Shown in pieces: positions 17,443 to 27,409 of a DNA stretch of 64,000 nucleotides (its first letter is position 1; each line of letters begins with the position of its first letter). Source of the stretch: Neptuniibacter halophilus (GTDB taxonomy: Bacteria > Pseudomonadota > Gammaproteobacteria > Pseudomonadales > Balneatricaceae); contig NZ_AP027292.1 of assembly GCF_030295765.1 (NCBI RefSeq), forward strand, positions 124,001 through 188,000, in the 5' to 3' direction. Below the pieces are notes generated by a model. The model worked only from the letters and a program-made list of their open reading frames with translations. It had not been told where the DNA came from and searched no databases. The translations under genes were made by a program, and so were the position numbers.

Positions 17443-17488
17443 AGGCACATCCACAACGGTGAGTGCCGGCTGATTCAGGAAACAGAGG

Positions 17489-17749
17489 TTACTCCTGCTG
17501 TTCTTTATCCTGATTCAGCTTTTTAATTTTATCCGCCAGCCGGGTTTTGCGCTCAGCAGGCTTCTGGCCCGCGGCAGCCTCCTCTTTCTGACGTTCTTTT
17601 TCATATACAGAGACATGCTTTTTCTTTTTTTCCTGCGCTTTACGTCGTCTGCTGTCATAGCTTTCCGGATCCGCCAGACGCTCACGCCGACTAGGGGTAT
17701 CGCTGGGAATAAAGCCTTTTGCCTTACGGCTTTTCTTCAATCGTGTCAT
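17489..17749 (-). CDS. Small highly charged basic protein downstream of ylqF
   Basis: An 86-residue protein rich in Lys, Arg and Glu (RRRKAQEKKKKHVSVYEKER) with no signal or membrane segment; probably extended or helical. It follows ylqF with a four-base gap, so it is co-transcribed with a ribosome assembly GTPase. The composition recalls small RNA/ribosome-binding accessory proteins such as the Der-activating protein YihI, but I see no clear YihI signature and leave the function open. Confidence 0.65.
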   Translation of the reverse strand: MTRLKKSRKAKGFIPSDTPSRRERLADPESYDSRRRKAQEKKKKHVSVYEKERQKEEAAAGQKPAERKTRLADKIKKLNQDKEQQE

Positions 17750-17753
17750 TTTA

Positions 17754-18668
17754 TTACCTTTTGCTCTCTGCGGCTTCTTCTGCTGCCGCAGCTTCAGCGG
17801 CTAATCTTTCCAGCTCAGCCAGATGACGCTTATGCTGCCATTCTGCCACTGTTTCAAAACTTATTTTACCGAGTTTTCCGGAACGTATCTCGTTTAACAA
17901 CAGCGTTGCCGCCTTATTGCGGTCAACAATGCCACCCGGCCGTAAACACCCGCGGCGGCGGCCGATTTCGTCGAGCACCCCCTGTGCATGATCCGGCATC
18001 TCTTTCAGGTTGAAGCGCTCGGCCAGCCGTTGCGGATAATCCTGACTCATAAACCCGGTCGCAAACAGCGCCACATCCTCATGCTCGATCGCGGTATCCT
18101 TGATCGCGCCACTGGCCGCCAGACGGTAACCGGAATCCGGGTCTTCAATTTTTGGCCAGAGAATACCCGGCGTATCCGACAGCGCCAGCCCATTGCGGGC
18201 GGTAAAACGCTGCTGGCTTTTCGTCACCGCAGGCTCATTACCCACCTTGGCGATTTTGCGCCCCAGCAGCGCATTAATCAGCGTCGATTTACCAACATTG
18301 GGAATACCCATGATCATCGCCCGCACCGGCCGACCGGCATCAGAACGCCCCGGCACCATCTGTTTGCAGATCTCGGCGATACGGTTGATCAGTTTTTTCT
18401 GGGTATGATTCAGCGCCATAGCGCGGGTGTCCGGCAGGCTGTTGAAATACTCAAGCCAGGCCTCGGTTTTTTCATCGTCGGCCAGATCGCTCTTATTCAG
18501 CAGTTTCAGGGTTGGCTTGCCTTTGCGCAGAGTATCCACCAATGGGTTTTCACTGGATTGAGGCAGACGGGCATCAAGCACCTCAATAATGACATCCACC
18601 TCATCCATTACTTTGGCGATCTCTTTCCGGGCTTTGTGCATATGCCCCGGAAACCAGTTAATACTCAT
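17754..18668 (-). CDS. ylqF: Ribosome biogenesis GTPase YlqF (RbgA)
   Basis: A 304-residue circularly permuted GTPase. The motifs occur in permuted order: G4 NKSD at 58-61, then G1 GIPNVGKST at 121-129, then G3 DTPG at 165-168. The N-terminus INWFPGHMHKA is the classic YlqF/RbgA start. The protein acts in late assembly of the large ribosomal subunit. A C-terminal Ala/Glu-rich helix replaces part of the usual tail. The ATG at 18668 is supported by the family N-terminus. Confidence 0.95.
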   Translation of the reverse strand: MSINWFPGHMHKARKEIAKVMDEVDVIIEVLDARLPQSSENPLVDTLRKGKPTLKLLNKSDLADDEKTEAWLEYFNSLPDTRAMALNHTQKKLINRIAEICKQMVPGRSDAGRPVRAMIMGIPNVGKSTLINALLGRKIAKVGNEPAVTKSQQRFTARNGLALSDTPGILWPKIEDPDSGYRLAASGAIKDTAIEHEDVALFATGFMSQDYPQRLAERFNLKEMPDHAQGVLDEIGRRRGCLRPGGIVDRNKAATLLLNEIRSGKLGKISFETVAEWQHKRHLAELERLAAEAAAAEEAAESKR

Positions 18669-18851
18669 TGGCTAGTCCTAAAACGGTAAAAGTACACTAT
18701 TATACTGCATGCAAAGTATGAATGCTGATCCGGCACCACCCGGGAAGATAATTAATCTGAAATTTAGCCGAATTGGGCTTTTCACCCCCCCAGTTGGTGG
18801 TAGACTTGGCTTTGTTCTGTTCATCCATGCATTAAGGATACTTCACGCTAT

Positions 18852-20069
18852 ATGGAACATACCGATAACTCTCAGGTCCTGATGGCGCGCCAGCCAATTT
18901 TTGACCGCAATCAGAAAGTTGTAGCCTACGAGCTGTTATACCGTACCGAAGATGCCCAGGGGCATGCTCTGTTTGCGAACACAGAGGCCACCAGTGAGGT
19001 TCTGCTCAATGCATACACCAGTATTTCTGACTCTGGTGAGATGCGCCGGGTTCCCGCTTTTATCAATCTGACCCGTGATATTCTGGTTGAACAGAAGCTG
19101 CCTGAAGTTTCCAAGAAACAGATCGTGCTCGAGATTCTGGAAGATATCGAGCCCGATGACGAGCTGCTGGATGCCGTCCGTAAACTTCACAACGACGGAT
19201 ACCGCATCGCCATGGACGATTTTGTCTATGAGCCCAAATTTGATGCACTGCTGGAGTACTGCCATATCGTCAAAGTTGACGTGTTTGAGCTGGACTCCGA
19301 GCAGATCAAAGAGCAGGTCAAAGCGCTGCGCAAGCATAAAGTCACCCTGCTGGCAGAAAAGATCGAAACCCACGAAAAGCTCGAAGAGTGTATCGAGCTG
19401 GGCTTTAAACTGTTTCAGGGCCACTTCCTGAGTAAGCCTAAGGTGATCAAAGGCAAAAAGATTCAGGGCAGTCAGGTTGCGCTGATGCAGCTTATACAGG
19501 AACTGCAGAACCCTAAAGCCACACCGGAAAAGCTCGAAGAGCTGATTATCCGTGACCCGGCCCTTACCTATAAACTGCTGCGTATCGTTAACTCCGCCGG
19601 TTATCAGTTGGTTCGACAGGTAGAATCAGTTGCTGAAGCGATCGTTCTGCTGGGCCTTGAACAGGTTAAGAAATGGGCAACCCTGATCGCCATGTCCTCC
19701 AATCAGGACAAACCGGAAGAGCTCTCCCGCAGCCTGCTGATTCGCGGCCGTATGTGCGAACAGGTCGCTCAGAATGAAAAACGCCCCAGCCCGGGCAGCT
19801 ACTTTATGGCCGGTATGATGTCCGGACTGCATGCTCTGCTCGATATAGAACGCGACACCATGCTGGAACAGGTTCCCCTCGGCGATGATATTAAAAATGC
19901 TGTCAGCCTGGGTCAGGGGCCAATCGGCGAAGTCCTCCGGAACGTCGTTAACTACGAAAACGGCGACTGGGACCTGTTACCGATGGATCTCGATGGCACC
20001 CTGTATGACAAAGCGTACCGCTCCAGTCTGGAATGGACTCAGGAGTCGATGCAGGCGATGTACGAATAA
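18852..20069 (+). CDS. EAL-HDOD signalling protein (YuxH type)
   Basis: A 405-residue protein with an N-terminal EAL-type domain (about 8-200) and a C-terminal HDOD domain (about 205-390). It starts VLMARQPIFDRNQKVVAYEL and later has LAEKIETHEKLEECIELGFK and LFQGHFLSKP. The EAL-type active site is degenerate: the motif reads YEL, and several metal-binding acidic residues of active c-di-GMP phosphodiesterases are not where expected. A binding or regulatory role is therefore more likely than catalysis. It is monocistronic and ends at a strong bidirectional terminator. Confidence 0.88.
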   Translation: MEHTDNSQVLMARQPIFDRNQKVVAYELLYRTEDAQGHALFANTEATSEVLLNAYTSISDSGEMRRVPAFINLTRDILVEQKLPEVSKKQIVLEILEDIEPDDELLDAVRKLHNDGYRIAMDDFVYEPKFDALLEYCHIVKVDVFELDSEQIKEQVKALRKHKVTLLAEKIETHEKLEECIELGFKLFQGHFLSKPKVIKGKKIQGSQVALMQLIQELQNPKATPEKLEELIIRDPALTYKLLRIVNSAGYQLVRQVESVAEAIVLLGLEQVKKWATLIAMSSNQDKPEELSRSLLIRGRMCEQVAQNEKRPSPGSYFMAGMMSGLHALLDIERDTMLEQVPLGDDIKNAVSLGQGPIGEVLRNVVNYENGDWDLLPMDLDGTLYDKAYRSSLEWTQESMQAMYE

Positions 20070-20114
20070 TTCTGCCAGAGCGACCGGCTGCCAGATTCAT
20101 CGCAGCGACAGGAC

Positions 20115-20149
20115 ACAAAAAAACCACCCGATAACGGGTGGTTTTTTTT
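20115..20149. terminator. Bidirectional intrinsic terminator
   Basis: A stem AACCACCCG/CGGGTGGTT with loop ATAA, preceded by an A-run and followed by eight T. It serves the EAL-HDOD gene from the left and the MFS gene from the right. Confidence 0.9.
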
Positions 20150-20186
20150 CGAATGCACACTGCCCTGATATTCCGGGTCGATTCCT

Positions 20187-21461
20187 TCAGGCCGGCACCG
20201 GTGCACCGCCGCTTCTCTGCGCCCAGGGCTTTTCATTAACCGGCAGGTGGATCAAGGCTGAAAACGCACCAACACCGATGCCTATCCACCATACCAGCGT
20301 GTAATTACCATACAGGTCATACATAGAACCGCCGAGCCACACCCCCAGAAATCCGCCTAGCTGATGTGAGAAAAACACCAGCCCATATAAGGTTCCCATA
20401 TAACGCAGCCCGTAGATCTGGGCGATCAGCCCGGCGGTCAGCGGCACGGTGGCCAGCCAGAGTGCGCCCATCAATATGGAAAAGATCACCACAGACTCAG
20501 GGGTAATCGGGTTCATAATGAACACGGCTGCAACCAGAGTTCGCATCAGATAGATGCTCGCCAGCAGGTATTTACGGGAGTAACGGTTGCCAAGCCAGCC
20601 GGCCAGAATTGTGCCGCCAATATTCGACACACCGATCAGAGCAATCGCGACCGCCCCCAGAATCGAGGTCGTGGATACGCCCAGCGACTGAATGATACTC
20701 CCTGGCGCCACCGCACTGCACATTTCAGTGATAAACGCCGGAAAATGGGCGGTAATAAACGCGAGCTGGTAGCCGCAGGAGAAAAATCCGACAAAGATAA
20801 AGGCAAAGGTCGGGTCCTGCACCGCTTTGAGAACAACCTGTCCCAGACCTTCATCCTGCTGTGTCGGGCTTGCAGGTTTCGGCACCTGCATAAAAAACAG
20901 CACCAGAAGCGAAAGCATAATCAGACCGGCGAAAACAACAAAGACAGACTGCCATGCAAGATCCTGCAACAGGAACTGCGCTAAAGGAGGGCCTACAATC
21001 TGGCCTGCCGAGCCTGCAGCGGTTGCAATACCCAGCGCCAGAGAGCGGTGCTGATCCGAAGCAGCCCTGCCAACAACCGCAAGGATTACCCCAAAACCGG
21101 TACCCGCTATGCCAAAGCCCACGAGAATTTCCAGAAACTGATGCTGCCCCGGAGTAATCGCATAGGAAGAAAGCAACAACCCGGCGGCATAGGTCATAGC
21201 ACCGGCAATAATCGCCTTCCGGTCGCCGTACTTTTCCGCAAGCGCACCAAACAACGGCTGGCCGATCCCCCAGAACAGGTTCTGAACAGCGATGGCAAAA
21301 GAGAAATCGGCTCGCAGCCAGTTAAACTCTTCCGCGATGGGAATCTGGAAAATTCCAAAGGAGGACCTGATCGCAAAACTGACCAGAATGATAATACAAC
21401 CCGCGATTAACACGGGGTTAAACAAAACATTGCCGGGGTGCGTATTACTACGACTCATCAT
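20187..21461 (-). CDS. MFS transporter (NarK/OFA-like)
   Basis: A 424-residue major facilitator with about twelve hydrophobic segments. It has the loop 2-3 motif GQPLFGALAEKYGDRKAI, a variant of the family G-x-L-a-D-r-x-G-r-k-x motif, and a related copy GWLGNRYSRK in the second half. The pattern resembles monocarboxylate/oxalate-type carriers, but the substrate is not readable. It is divergent from a LysR-type regulator with 168 bases between them, so that regulator probably controls it. Confidence 0.87.
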   Translation of the reverse strand: MMSRSNTHPGNVLFNPVLIAGCIIILVSFAIRSSFGIFQIPIAEEFNWLRADFSFAIAVQNLFWGIGQPLFGALAEKYGDRKAIIAGAMTYAAGLLLSSYAITPGQHQFLEILVGFGIAGTGFGVILAVVGRAASDQHRSLALGIATAAGSAGQIVGPPLAQFLLQDLAWQSVFVVFAGLIMLSLLVLFFMQVPKPASPTQQDEGLGQVVLKAVQDPTFAFIFVGFFSCGYQLAFITAHFPAFITEMCSAVAPGSIIQSLGVSTTSILGAVAIALIGVSNIGGTILAGWLGNRYSRKYLLASIYLMRTLVAAVFIMNPITPESVVIFSILMGALWLATVPLTAGLIAQIYGLRYMGTLYGLVFFSHQLGGFLGVWLGGSMYDLYGNYTLVWWIGIGVGAFSALIHLPVNEKPWAQRSGGAPVPA

Positions 21462-21595
21462 TAGATCCTGCCTCCTGAAATGTTATGACCGGCCTGCGGC
21501 TGAACCGAAGCGCCCGTCATAGCGGAACTGCTCTGGCGAACCTATTTTTTGTGATATTTACGCTGGTGACAAACGATTAATTACCTCATAATGAA

Positions 21596-21608
21596 ATAGA
21601 ATTTCTAT
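21596..21608. promoter_or_regulatory. Candidate LysR operator between MFS and regulator genes
   Basis: ATAGAA-T-TTCTAT is a perfect six-base inverted repeat around one base, 21 bases before the LysR gene start. LysR regulators commonly bind such dyads to control themselves and a divergent target. Assignment is from position and symmetry only. Confidence 0.4.
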
Positions 21609-21629
21609 CTTATAAGCAGTCAGATTCCG

Positions 21630-22520
21630 ATGCACAGAACCCTTCCTCCCCTGCGCGCGCTGGTCGCATTTGAAGCCGCCGTTCGTCACGGCAGCTTCAA
21701 ACAGGCCGCAGCAGAACTTAACATCACCCCGGGCGCGGTTTCACAGCAGGTGATTAAACTCGAGCACTGGCTGGGTTATCCCCTGTTTCTGCGTCAGGTG
21801 CGCAAGCTCGAGGTAACGGAACGGGGCATGACCTACTTCAGTCAGATTGCACCGGCCATGGAACAGATCAGTACGGCAAGTAAAAACAGCCGGTGCAGCT
21901 CAGAGCGAAAAGTCGCTGTCTCTATGACCCATGCACTCGCATCCAGATGGCTGGGGCCCCGCCTTGAAAGCTTTGTCAGTCAGCACCCCGATATTGAGGT
22001 ACATATTAATGCTTCGAACAGCCCGATTGATTTTGCAACCAACCAGATAGATCTGGCGGTGCGGCATTTTGATGGCCGGGATCCAGAGCTGGATGCCACG
22101 CTGGTCTATGATGATGAAATTCACCTCTACTGCAGCCCTGCCTACCAGCAGAAGAAACAACTTTATGCAATAGACCAGCTACACCATGCCACTCTGATTG
22201 TTACGACAGTGCTCCCTTTCTGGGACGCCTGGCTCGACCAGTTCACCCGGATAAGCCCCGAGCAGCGAAACGCCATGAACAGGATACATTTTGATCAGGC
22301 CCTGCTCTCAATTGAGGCGGCCAGACGCCATCAAGGTGTGATATTGGCCAATGCACTGCTGGTTCAGGAAGAACTCAGGCTGGGAGAACTCATTGAGCCT
22401 TTCCCACTCAGCCTGCCGCTGGAAAAAAACTACTATCTGGTGCATCCGAAACAACGCCCACTGAATAAAGCCTCGCGCCTGTTTAAAGACTGGATGCTGG
22501 AACAGTTTTCGATTAAGTGA
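21630..22520 (+). CDS. LysR-family transcriptional regulator (GcvA-like)
   Basis: A 296-residue LysR regulator. The N-terminal winged helix starts LPPLRALVAFEAAVRHGSFK and continues AAAELNITPGAVSQQVIKLE; the rest is a substrate-binding-like effector domain. It belongs to the GcvA-like branch by its N-terminus. It is divergent from the MFS gene and followed at 94 bases by a periplasmic binding protein gene, either of which may be regulated by it. Confidence 0.9.
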   Translation: MHRTLPPLRALVAFEAAVRHGSFKQAAAELNITPGAVSQQVIKLEHWLGYPLFLRQVRKLEVTERGMTYFSQIAPAMEQISTASKNSRCSSERKVAVSMTHALASRWLGPRLESFVSQHPDIEVHINASNSPIDFATNQIDLAVRHFDGRDPELDATLVYDDEIHLYCSPAYQQKKQLYAIDQLHHATLIVTTVLPFWDAWLDQFTRISPEQRNAMNRIHFDQALLSIEAARRHQGVILANALLVQEELRLGELIEPFPLSLPLEKNYYLVHPKQRPLNKASRLFKDWMLEQFSIK

Positions 22521-22613
22521 AGAAGACAGCAGATTCCCGGCCCCCACCCAAATTAAGGCTTATACTTAAACAACCGGGCGCTTAGTCGGTTCAATAAAAA
22601 ACGGGTGCTCCGC

Positions 22614-23384
22614 ATGTTTTCCGTTATTTCGCTAACAATCCTCATGCTTGCCTCCCTGCTGTTTCCGCTGAAGGCCATGGCCGCATGCACTCAGGCCGTT
22701 ATCGGCGGGCACCCGGATTTTCCGCCCTATATCTGGGCTGAAGAGGGAGCGGTTAAGGGCATTGGCGCCACAGCGACAGCGCTGTTACTGGATGAAATGG
22801 AGATTAAGGTAATCCATGATACGGGCTACCCCTACAAACGGCAGTTAAAGATGCTCGCCCGAGGTCAGGTTGATATAGCCCCACTGATGGCCCGCAACCC
22901 GGACCGGGAACAATACACGCTGTTTATCGAACCCGCCTACCTCTATGCCGATACGGTGATCTGGCAACGGTCCGACTCGACCCGGGAACTGAATACGCTG
23001 AATGATCTTAACGGGCTTCGCGGAGCACTGCGTTTTGGCACAACTTACGGTGAGCAGTTCGACCTGTTCTTTCGCAAAGAGAAAATCCTCAGAGTTCATG
23101 AGATTGAGGATGCATTCTCTATGCTAATCGCCAACCGTGTGGATTACGTTGTTTACGATCACCTGAGAACGCAGCTTCTGATCCGGCAACAGGGCTGGGA
23201 GGACAGATTCAGACATAGCGCTGAGGTACTCATTCGCAACCCGCTTTATCTCGCAATTTCACGCAAATCCCCCTGCATATCGCTCGCCCCCGCCTTTTCC
23301 GAACAACTCAAAAAACTGATTGAAGCCGGCCGGATCAGAGAGATCGTCCATCAGCAAATTGAAGGCACAGGACTGAAACAATAA
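22614..23384 (+). CDS. Periplasmic solute-binding protein (SBP family 3-like)
   Basis: A protein of about 256 residues with a signal peptide (about 1-24, ending KAMAA) and a family 3-type bilobal fold pattern: GHPDFPPYIWAEEGAVKGIG near the start and YPYKRQLKMLARGQVDIAPL in lobe 1. No ABC transporter genes are adjacent, so it may be an orphan or a signalling-type binding protein. A GTG nine bases upstream (22605) is an alternative start. A weak hairpin lies downstream at 23463-23486. Confidence 0.8.
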   Translation: MFSVISLTILMLASLLFPLKAMAACTQAVIGGHPDFPPYIWAEEGAVKGIGATATALLLDEMEIKVIHDTGYPYKRQLKMLARGQVDIAPLMARNPDREQYTLFIEPAYLYADTVIWQRSDSTRELNTLNDLNGLRGALRFGTTYGEQFDLFFRKEKILRVHEIEDAFSMLIANRVDYVVYDHLRTQLLIRQQGWEDRFRHSAEVLIRNPLYLAISRKSPCISLAPAFSEQLKKLIEAGRIREIVHQQIEGTGLKQ

Positions 23385-23462
23385 GAATCCGAATTATGTC
23401 AACGCTCTGGCCATTTCTCATAAGTAATAAAAAGGCGCCTCATAAAAGTGAAACGGAAATGA

Positions 23463-23487
23463 AAAAGCAGCCTTAAGACTGCTTTAT
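23463..23487 (+). terminator. Weak hairpin after the solute-binding protein gene
   Basis: AAAGCAG and CTGCTTT form a seven-base stem around CCTTAAGA, without a clear T-run. The rest of the 407-base gap up to 23791 has no gene that I can support; base composition becomes AT-rich across it, marking the left edge of the island. Confidence 0.4.
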
Positions 23488-23791
23488 GATTGCTGCGCAA
23501 CTTCCAAGTGTCAGGCACAGGCTATTCCTAGATGCCGAGTCTTCTACCGACACTGAGCGACAATAACGGAGATATTTCGAATATGGCACTCCGGTATCAA
23601 GCTTCCCTAACCGGACATTCTAGCCTCAACAGGGTGGATCTACTCAAGTACCTTACTGTCATAAGAACTCAAAGTCCTGCACAAGTTTAGTAAATGAACT
23701 ACCATTCATGAGACTGTTAGGGAATGCTAACAACCTGATAACTTGTACAAACTTTTCTGAAATGCGCACCAATTGACTTCTGGAGTGTGTA

Positions 23792-26700
23792 ATGCGAATA
23801 GGTTTTAGTTCATTTCTATTGCTCAATGTTATTTTGGCATTTATAAAACCTGCTTTTGGTGGCCTTATTGACTTAGAGCTTGAGCGTAATAAAAATTTTC
23901 AACTCAAGATTGCTCAACGAAGCTACTACGAAAAGCATACAGATGGTTATGCGCGCTTTCTAGACAAAGCTCATACCCGCATATTTATGGAGGAAAAGCT
24001 CAATAACGCAAGAGAAGGATCAGAATTAAGGCGTATTGTTAAAGACCGTATGGACAATGTAAGGCATGAAGCTGAAAGCTACAAAAGCTGTATACAAAGA
24101 GGTAATTGTTCTCCAGGTGCGGTGAACTCCATAGGTACAGTGGGATCGGCTATTTATTCTGTTTTTGGAACCAAGGTTAAATCAGCGCTTTTTGCTGTAG
24201 GGGTAGATACGGCAGGTCCGGGTTTACTGGATGGTTATCTTATCAAGGGAGCTAGAAAAGCCTTTGATGAAGATAATCCCTATGCTAATTCCGATGTTTA
24301 TAATGATCTTGAAAAGGTAAAAGAAAAGTACCCGGGTTTCTATAATGATTTTGTCCAGTCCTATAACACTAATAGGAAAGCTTATTCTTCAGGAAGTGAA
24401 TTCCAGTTAAACCTAACACAAGACGAAATTGATAGTAAGTTAGGGCATTCTAAGGCGAAACAATACAAGGAAATTATAGATAAAATTGAATCTATAAAAA
24501 AACAACATCCGGGTGACAACAATAAGGCTCGAGATGAGGCTATTGATCAATTAAAGGGGGAATTGAGCAAACTAACAGAGATGGCAAAGAAAAGCATTCA
24601 GACCTCAGAAAAAAACCATAAAGCAATATATAAATTAATTCAAAGTCAAGCTGGCCCCATCGCAATGGATGAGAAAAAAAGGCATATGCTTGATATGCAC
24701 TTACGCCTTGGGAATTCCGAAGCCATTTTTGATTATTTAACAGGAGATGAAACTAAGCGGAGACACGCAAAAAGAGTACTGGGTAAAGATATTACGGTCA
24801 CTTTAGATGCCGTGAGAAAAGACCCGCGTTTAATGAAATTACTAAACCCTATCAAACAGGATATCCAACAGGCAAGAGACGAACAGAAACTCAAGGTAGC
24901 GGAGTATGAGGTAGCCACACATATACTTATTGAGGTTATTAAGTTCGAAGACCCTGAAGCCGCAAAAAAAATAGGGGAAGTATCACAAGTTGTTTATAGA
25001 CTCGTCAAAATGCAAATCGACTCTAATAACGGAGTTGGAGGCATTAGTACGACTTTACTATCTGGCAACTACATTTTGGGTGCGATTCAGATATTCAGTA
25101 TTTTTAGTACACCAGATAAAAAAACTCCAGAGGAAACTATTTTAGAAGCCGTGCAGGATCTCGGCAAAATGATCGAACAGCTTTCTAAACAAATGCATAC
25201 CCGCTTCGACAAAATTGATCATAAGCTAAATCAAATACACTTTAGCTTAAATGAAGAGCTTAGCCAGATTCAACGAAGCCTGGATTACCTTAAGGCTGAA
25301 TCCAGGACTATTGTACAAAACCTTGAAAAAATAAGATCTAACAATATTGCCACCGAAAAAAGAATCACCCGAATGATGGCAGAACTTGCAAACAAGGACA
25401 TTCAGCTATGCCATACACGGAGCTTTACTCAAACTGGAGCAATGGCTAAAGAGGTTTTCTCTGAATGTGAAGCTATATTTTTTAATTGGTCTGAGTTTGA
25501 AAGTGGAGAAGAAATACTTGCACCAAGTTTTTCACATTCAGATAGATTAACTAAAAGTACTGATATTTTAAAACTGAGTGCCGATAAAGCCTCTTCTCTA
25601 GACAATAAATTATTAAAATATTACTCAACATTAAAATATTTATTCGGGCTTATAAATGTCAAACTTCCAAACAAAGCTATAAATTTTCAAGAGTGGTTAA
25701 GGGGCGTTGAATGGCTTAAGAAACTACACTTCCACAATCAAGGACACACCCCTTCCGTAAGTAATGAGAGCATCCTTAAAAGCCTTACCGCATTTCTAGA
25801 AAATATAGAGCATATACGTAAAAGCAGGAAAATACTTTTAGGCGAGGCACTTGATAACTACGAAAATTCCAGCATAGAACTGCGAAAGAAAATACTAGAA
25901 TCTAAGCCAAAAGCTGTTATGGCCAGCATTGATGCTGACAGAGCTAATGTCACTCTGAAAAAAGCTGAATCTGAACCGATTAGTGGCTTTTTTGACCTTG
26001 GTCTACTGGATATCCAACTGGCTCAACGCCCTCCAAACCCCGATGGACACATAGCAAATTGTTTAAGCCTCAGTGGCTTTAATATAGAATATGCACCCAA
26101 GATAGAGTATCGAAATGATCTGCTAACAGATGTAAATTTAAAAGCTCCTAACATCGAGAATGCAGCAGCCAAATATCTTAGCTCTGAGAAGGTGTATTTA
26201 ATTGCTTCAGGTTTTGCTACCCATAAAGTCTGTTATTACTTGTCTTATCACATGTCATACTCAAAATCTTCAATGGACGCTATCGATGCACAAGAAGTTC
26301 AAAAAATTCTTAATATAAGAAACAATGGCAAGATAGGACCACTAAGCCATGGTCATTATGCTATTGAGCTTGTAAACGTTTTAAAACCTACTGAAAAATT
26401 TAAAAGAAAAATCAGATCCTACCTATCTGATGAAAACAACCGGCTATTCAAACAGTCCATCCTTGACAGGTGGGCATATATAAAATCCCAAAGTAAAGCA
26501 GTATCTTTTACCGAGTATCTTGAAGGACCCATTTTTGAATTCATAAATATTAAGAAAACCCATGATTTTAAAATAAACTCTTTACCTTTCTTAGGCAGCG
26601 TAACGACAGGTGTGATTCACCCTTTAATGGATCAAAACGGAAATATTGCAGATGGACAGGGGAGTAAATTTTTTAATTATACATCCAGCACGGATATTAG

Positions 26701-27409
26701 CACTCAGGTTTATAAACTCGATTACAATAATTTTGCTACAAAATTCAAAAGTTCAATGGAAGCCAATTCTGACAGCTTCGCATATCGTTTATCAACCTTA
26801 GACCCTCTAGAATACAACTCTCATAAGTTATTAGGAGACAAAGAGTTTTACTATTTAAGAAGCAGACCTGTTACAGATTCTGCTCTTCAGCCATTAAACT
26901 TATTTTTACATCAGCATCTTGAGCAGCTTTCTAAAAAGGTAGTTGATGATATTTTAACAGTAGCTAGGTTAGTAGAACCATCTGAATTCAGAACCCAATC
27001 AACATCATCTCATCAGGTTGAGTATGAGAAAGCCATTCAGGAAATTGGTGAGTACCTGAATGAACTTGAACTTATGAAAGTCATTACTACACACCTTTTA
27101 GGCATTATTTTCACTGATGAGATTATCAATGATGATTATCTTAATGCTGTTTTTCAAACGCAAAATGGGCTGATAGGTAAAGATGAATTTCTGACTCAGG
27201 TACAACTTTCTAATTTATCTGACCGCTTCAACAAACTATACCTTTTAAGGAACCCAAACATACTCCGCGCTGATCAACAACCGGACTGGATCGGCTTACC
27301 TTTTGAAATTGTCACTGAAGAAGTAGATAAGCTGTTAAGCTATGAGGCTAATCCTTTACCGGATTTCTTAGTAGATATTAAGGAAGAACTACAACAGGAG
27401 GCATTATGA
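23792..27409 (+). CDS. Giant secreted coiled-coil protein of unknown function
   Basis: A 1205-residue protein that I do not recognise. Visible parts: a signal peptide (1-23, ending PAFG); helical, charged N-terminal region with a Cys pair near 100-106 (CIQRGNC); a small-residue/hydrophobic stretch at about 113-140 (SIGTVGSAIYSVFGTK); another hydrophobic segment at about 422-440 (LLSGNYILGAIQIFSIFS); directly after it a strong coiled coil at about 447-545 (TRFDKIDHKLNQIHFSLNEE); then a long mixed C-terminal half with scattered cysteines. Hydrophobic hairpin plus long coiled coil is a layout also seen in helical pore-forming toxins, but nothing specific supports that. GGAG lies seven bases before the ATG. 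The stop overlaps the next start (ATGA), so it is translationally coupled to the ankyrin protein. Confidence 0.85.
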   Translation: MRIGFSSFLLLNVILAFIKPAFGGLIDLELERNKNFQLKIAQRSYYEKHTDGYARFLDKAHTRIFMEEKLNNAREGSELRRIVKDRMDNVRHEAESYKSCIQRGNCSPGAVNSIGTVGSAIYSVFGTKVKSALFAVGVDTAGPGLLDGYLIKGARKAFDEDNPYANSDVYNDLEKVKEKYPGFYNDFVQSYNTNRKAYSSGSEFQLNLTQDEIDSKLGHSKAKQYKEIIDKIESIKKQHPGDNNKARDEAIDQLKGELSKLTEMAKKSIQTSEKNHKAIYKLIQSQAGPIAMDEKKRHMLDMHLRLGNSEAIFDYLTGDETKRRHAKRVLGKDITVTLDAVRKDPRLMKLLNPIKQDIQQARDEQKLKVAEYEVATHILIEVIKFEDPEAAKKIGEVSQVVYRLVKMQIDSNNGVGGISTTLLSGNYILGAIQIFSIFSTPDKKTPEETILEAVQDLGKMIEQLSKQMHTRFDKIDHKLNQIHFSLNEELSQIQRSLDYLKAESRTIVQNLEKIRSNNIATEKRITRMMAELANKDIQLCHTRSFTQTGAMAKEVFSECEAIFFNWSEFESGEEILAPSFSHSDRLTKSTDILKLSADKASSLDNKLLKYYSTLKYLFGLINVKLPNKAINFQEWLRGVEWLKKLHFHNQGHTPSVSNESILKSLTAFLENIEHIRKSRKILLGEALDNYENSSIELRKKILESKPKAVMASIDADRANVTLKKAESEPISGFFDLGLLDIQLAQRPPNPDGHIANCLSLSGFNIEYAPKIEYRNDLLTDVNLKAPNIENAAAKYLSSEKVYLIASGFATHKVCYYLSYHMSYSKSSMDAIDAQEVQKILNIRNNGKIGPLSHGHYAIELVNVLKPTEKFKRKIRSYLSDENNRLFKQSILDRWAYIKSQSKAVSFTEYLEGPIFEFINIKKTHDFKINSLPFLGSVTTGVIHPLMDQNGNIADGQGSKFFNYTSSTDISTQVYKLDYNNFATKFKSSMEANSDSFAYRLSTLDPLEYNSHKLLGDKEFYYLRSRPVTDSALQPLNLFLHQHLEQLSKKVVDDILTVARLVEPSEFRTQSTSSHQVEYEKAIQEIGEYLNELELMKVITTHLLGIIFTDEIINDDYLNAVFQTQNGLIGKDEFLTQVQLSNLSDRFNKLYLLRNPNILRADQQPDWIGLPFEIVTEEVDKLLSYEANPLPDFLVDIKEELQQEAL

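Noticed and set aside
17489..17749. Naming the basic protein YihI
   Set aside because: Charge and context are suggestive, but the sequence shows no YihI-specific motif.
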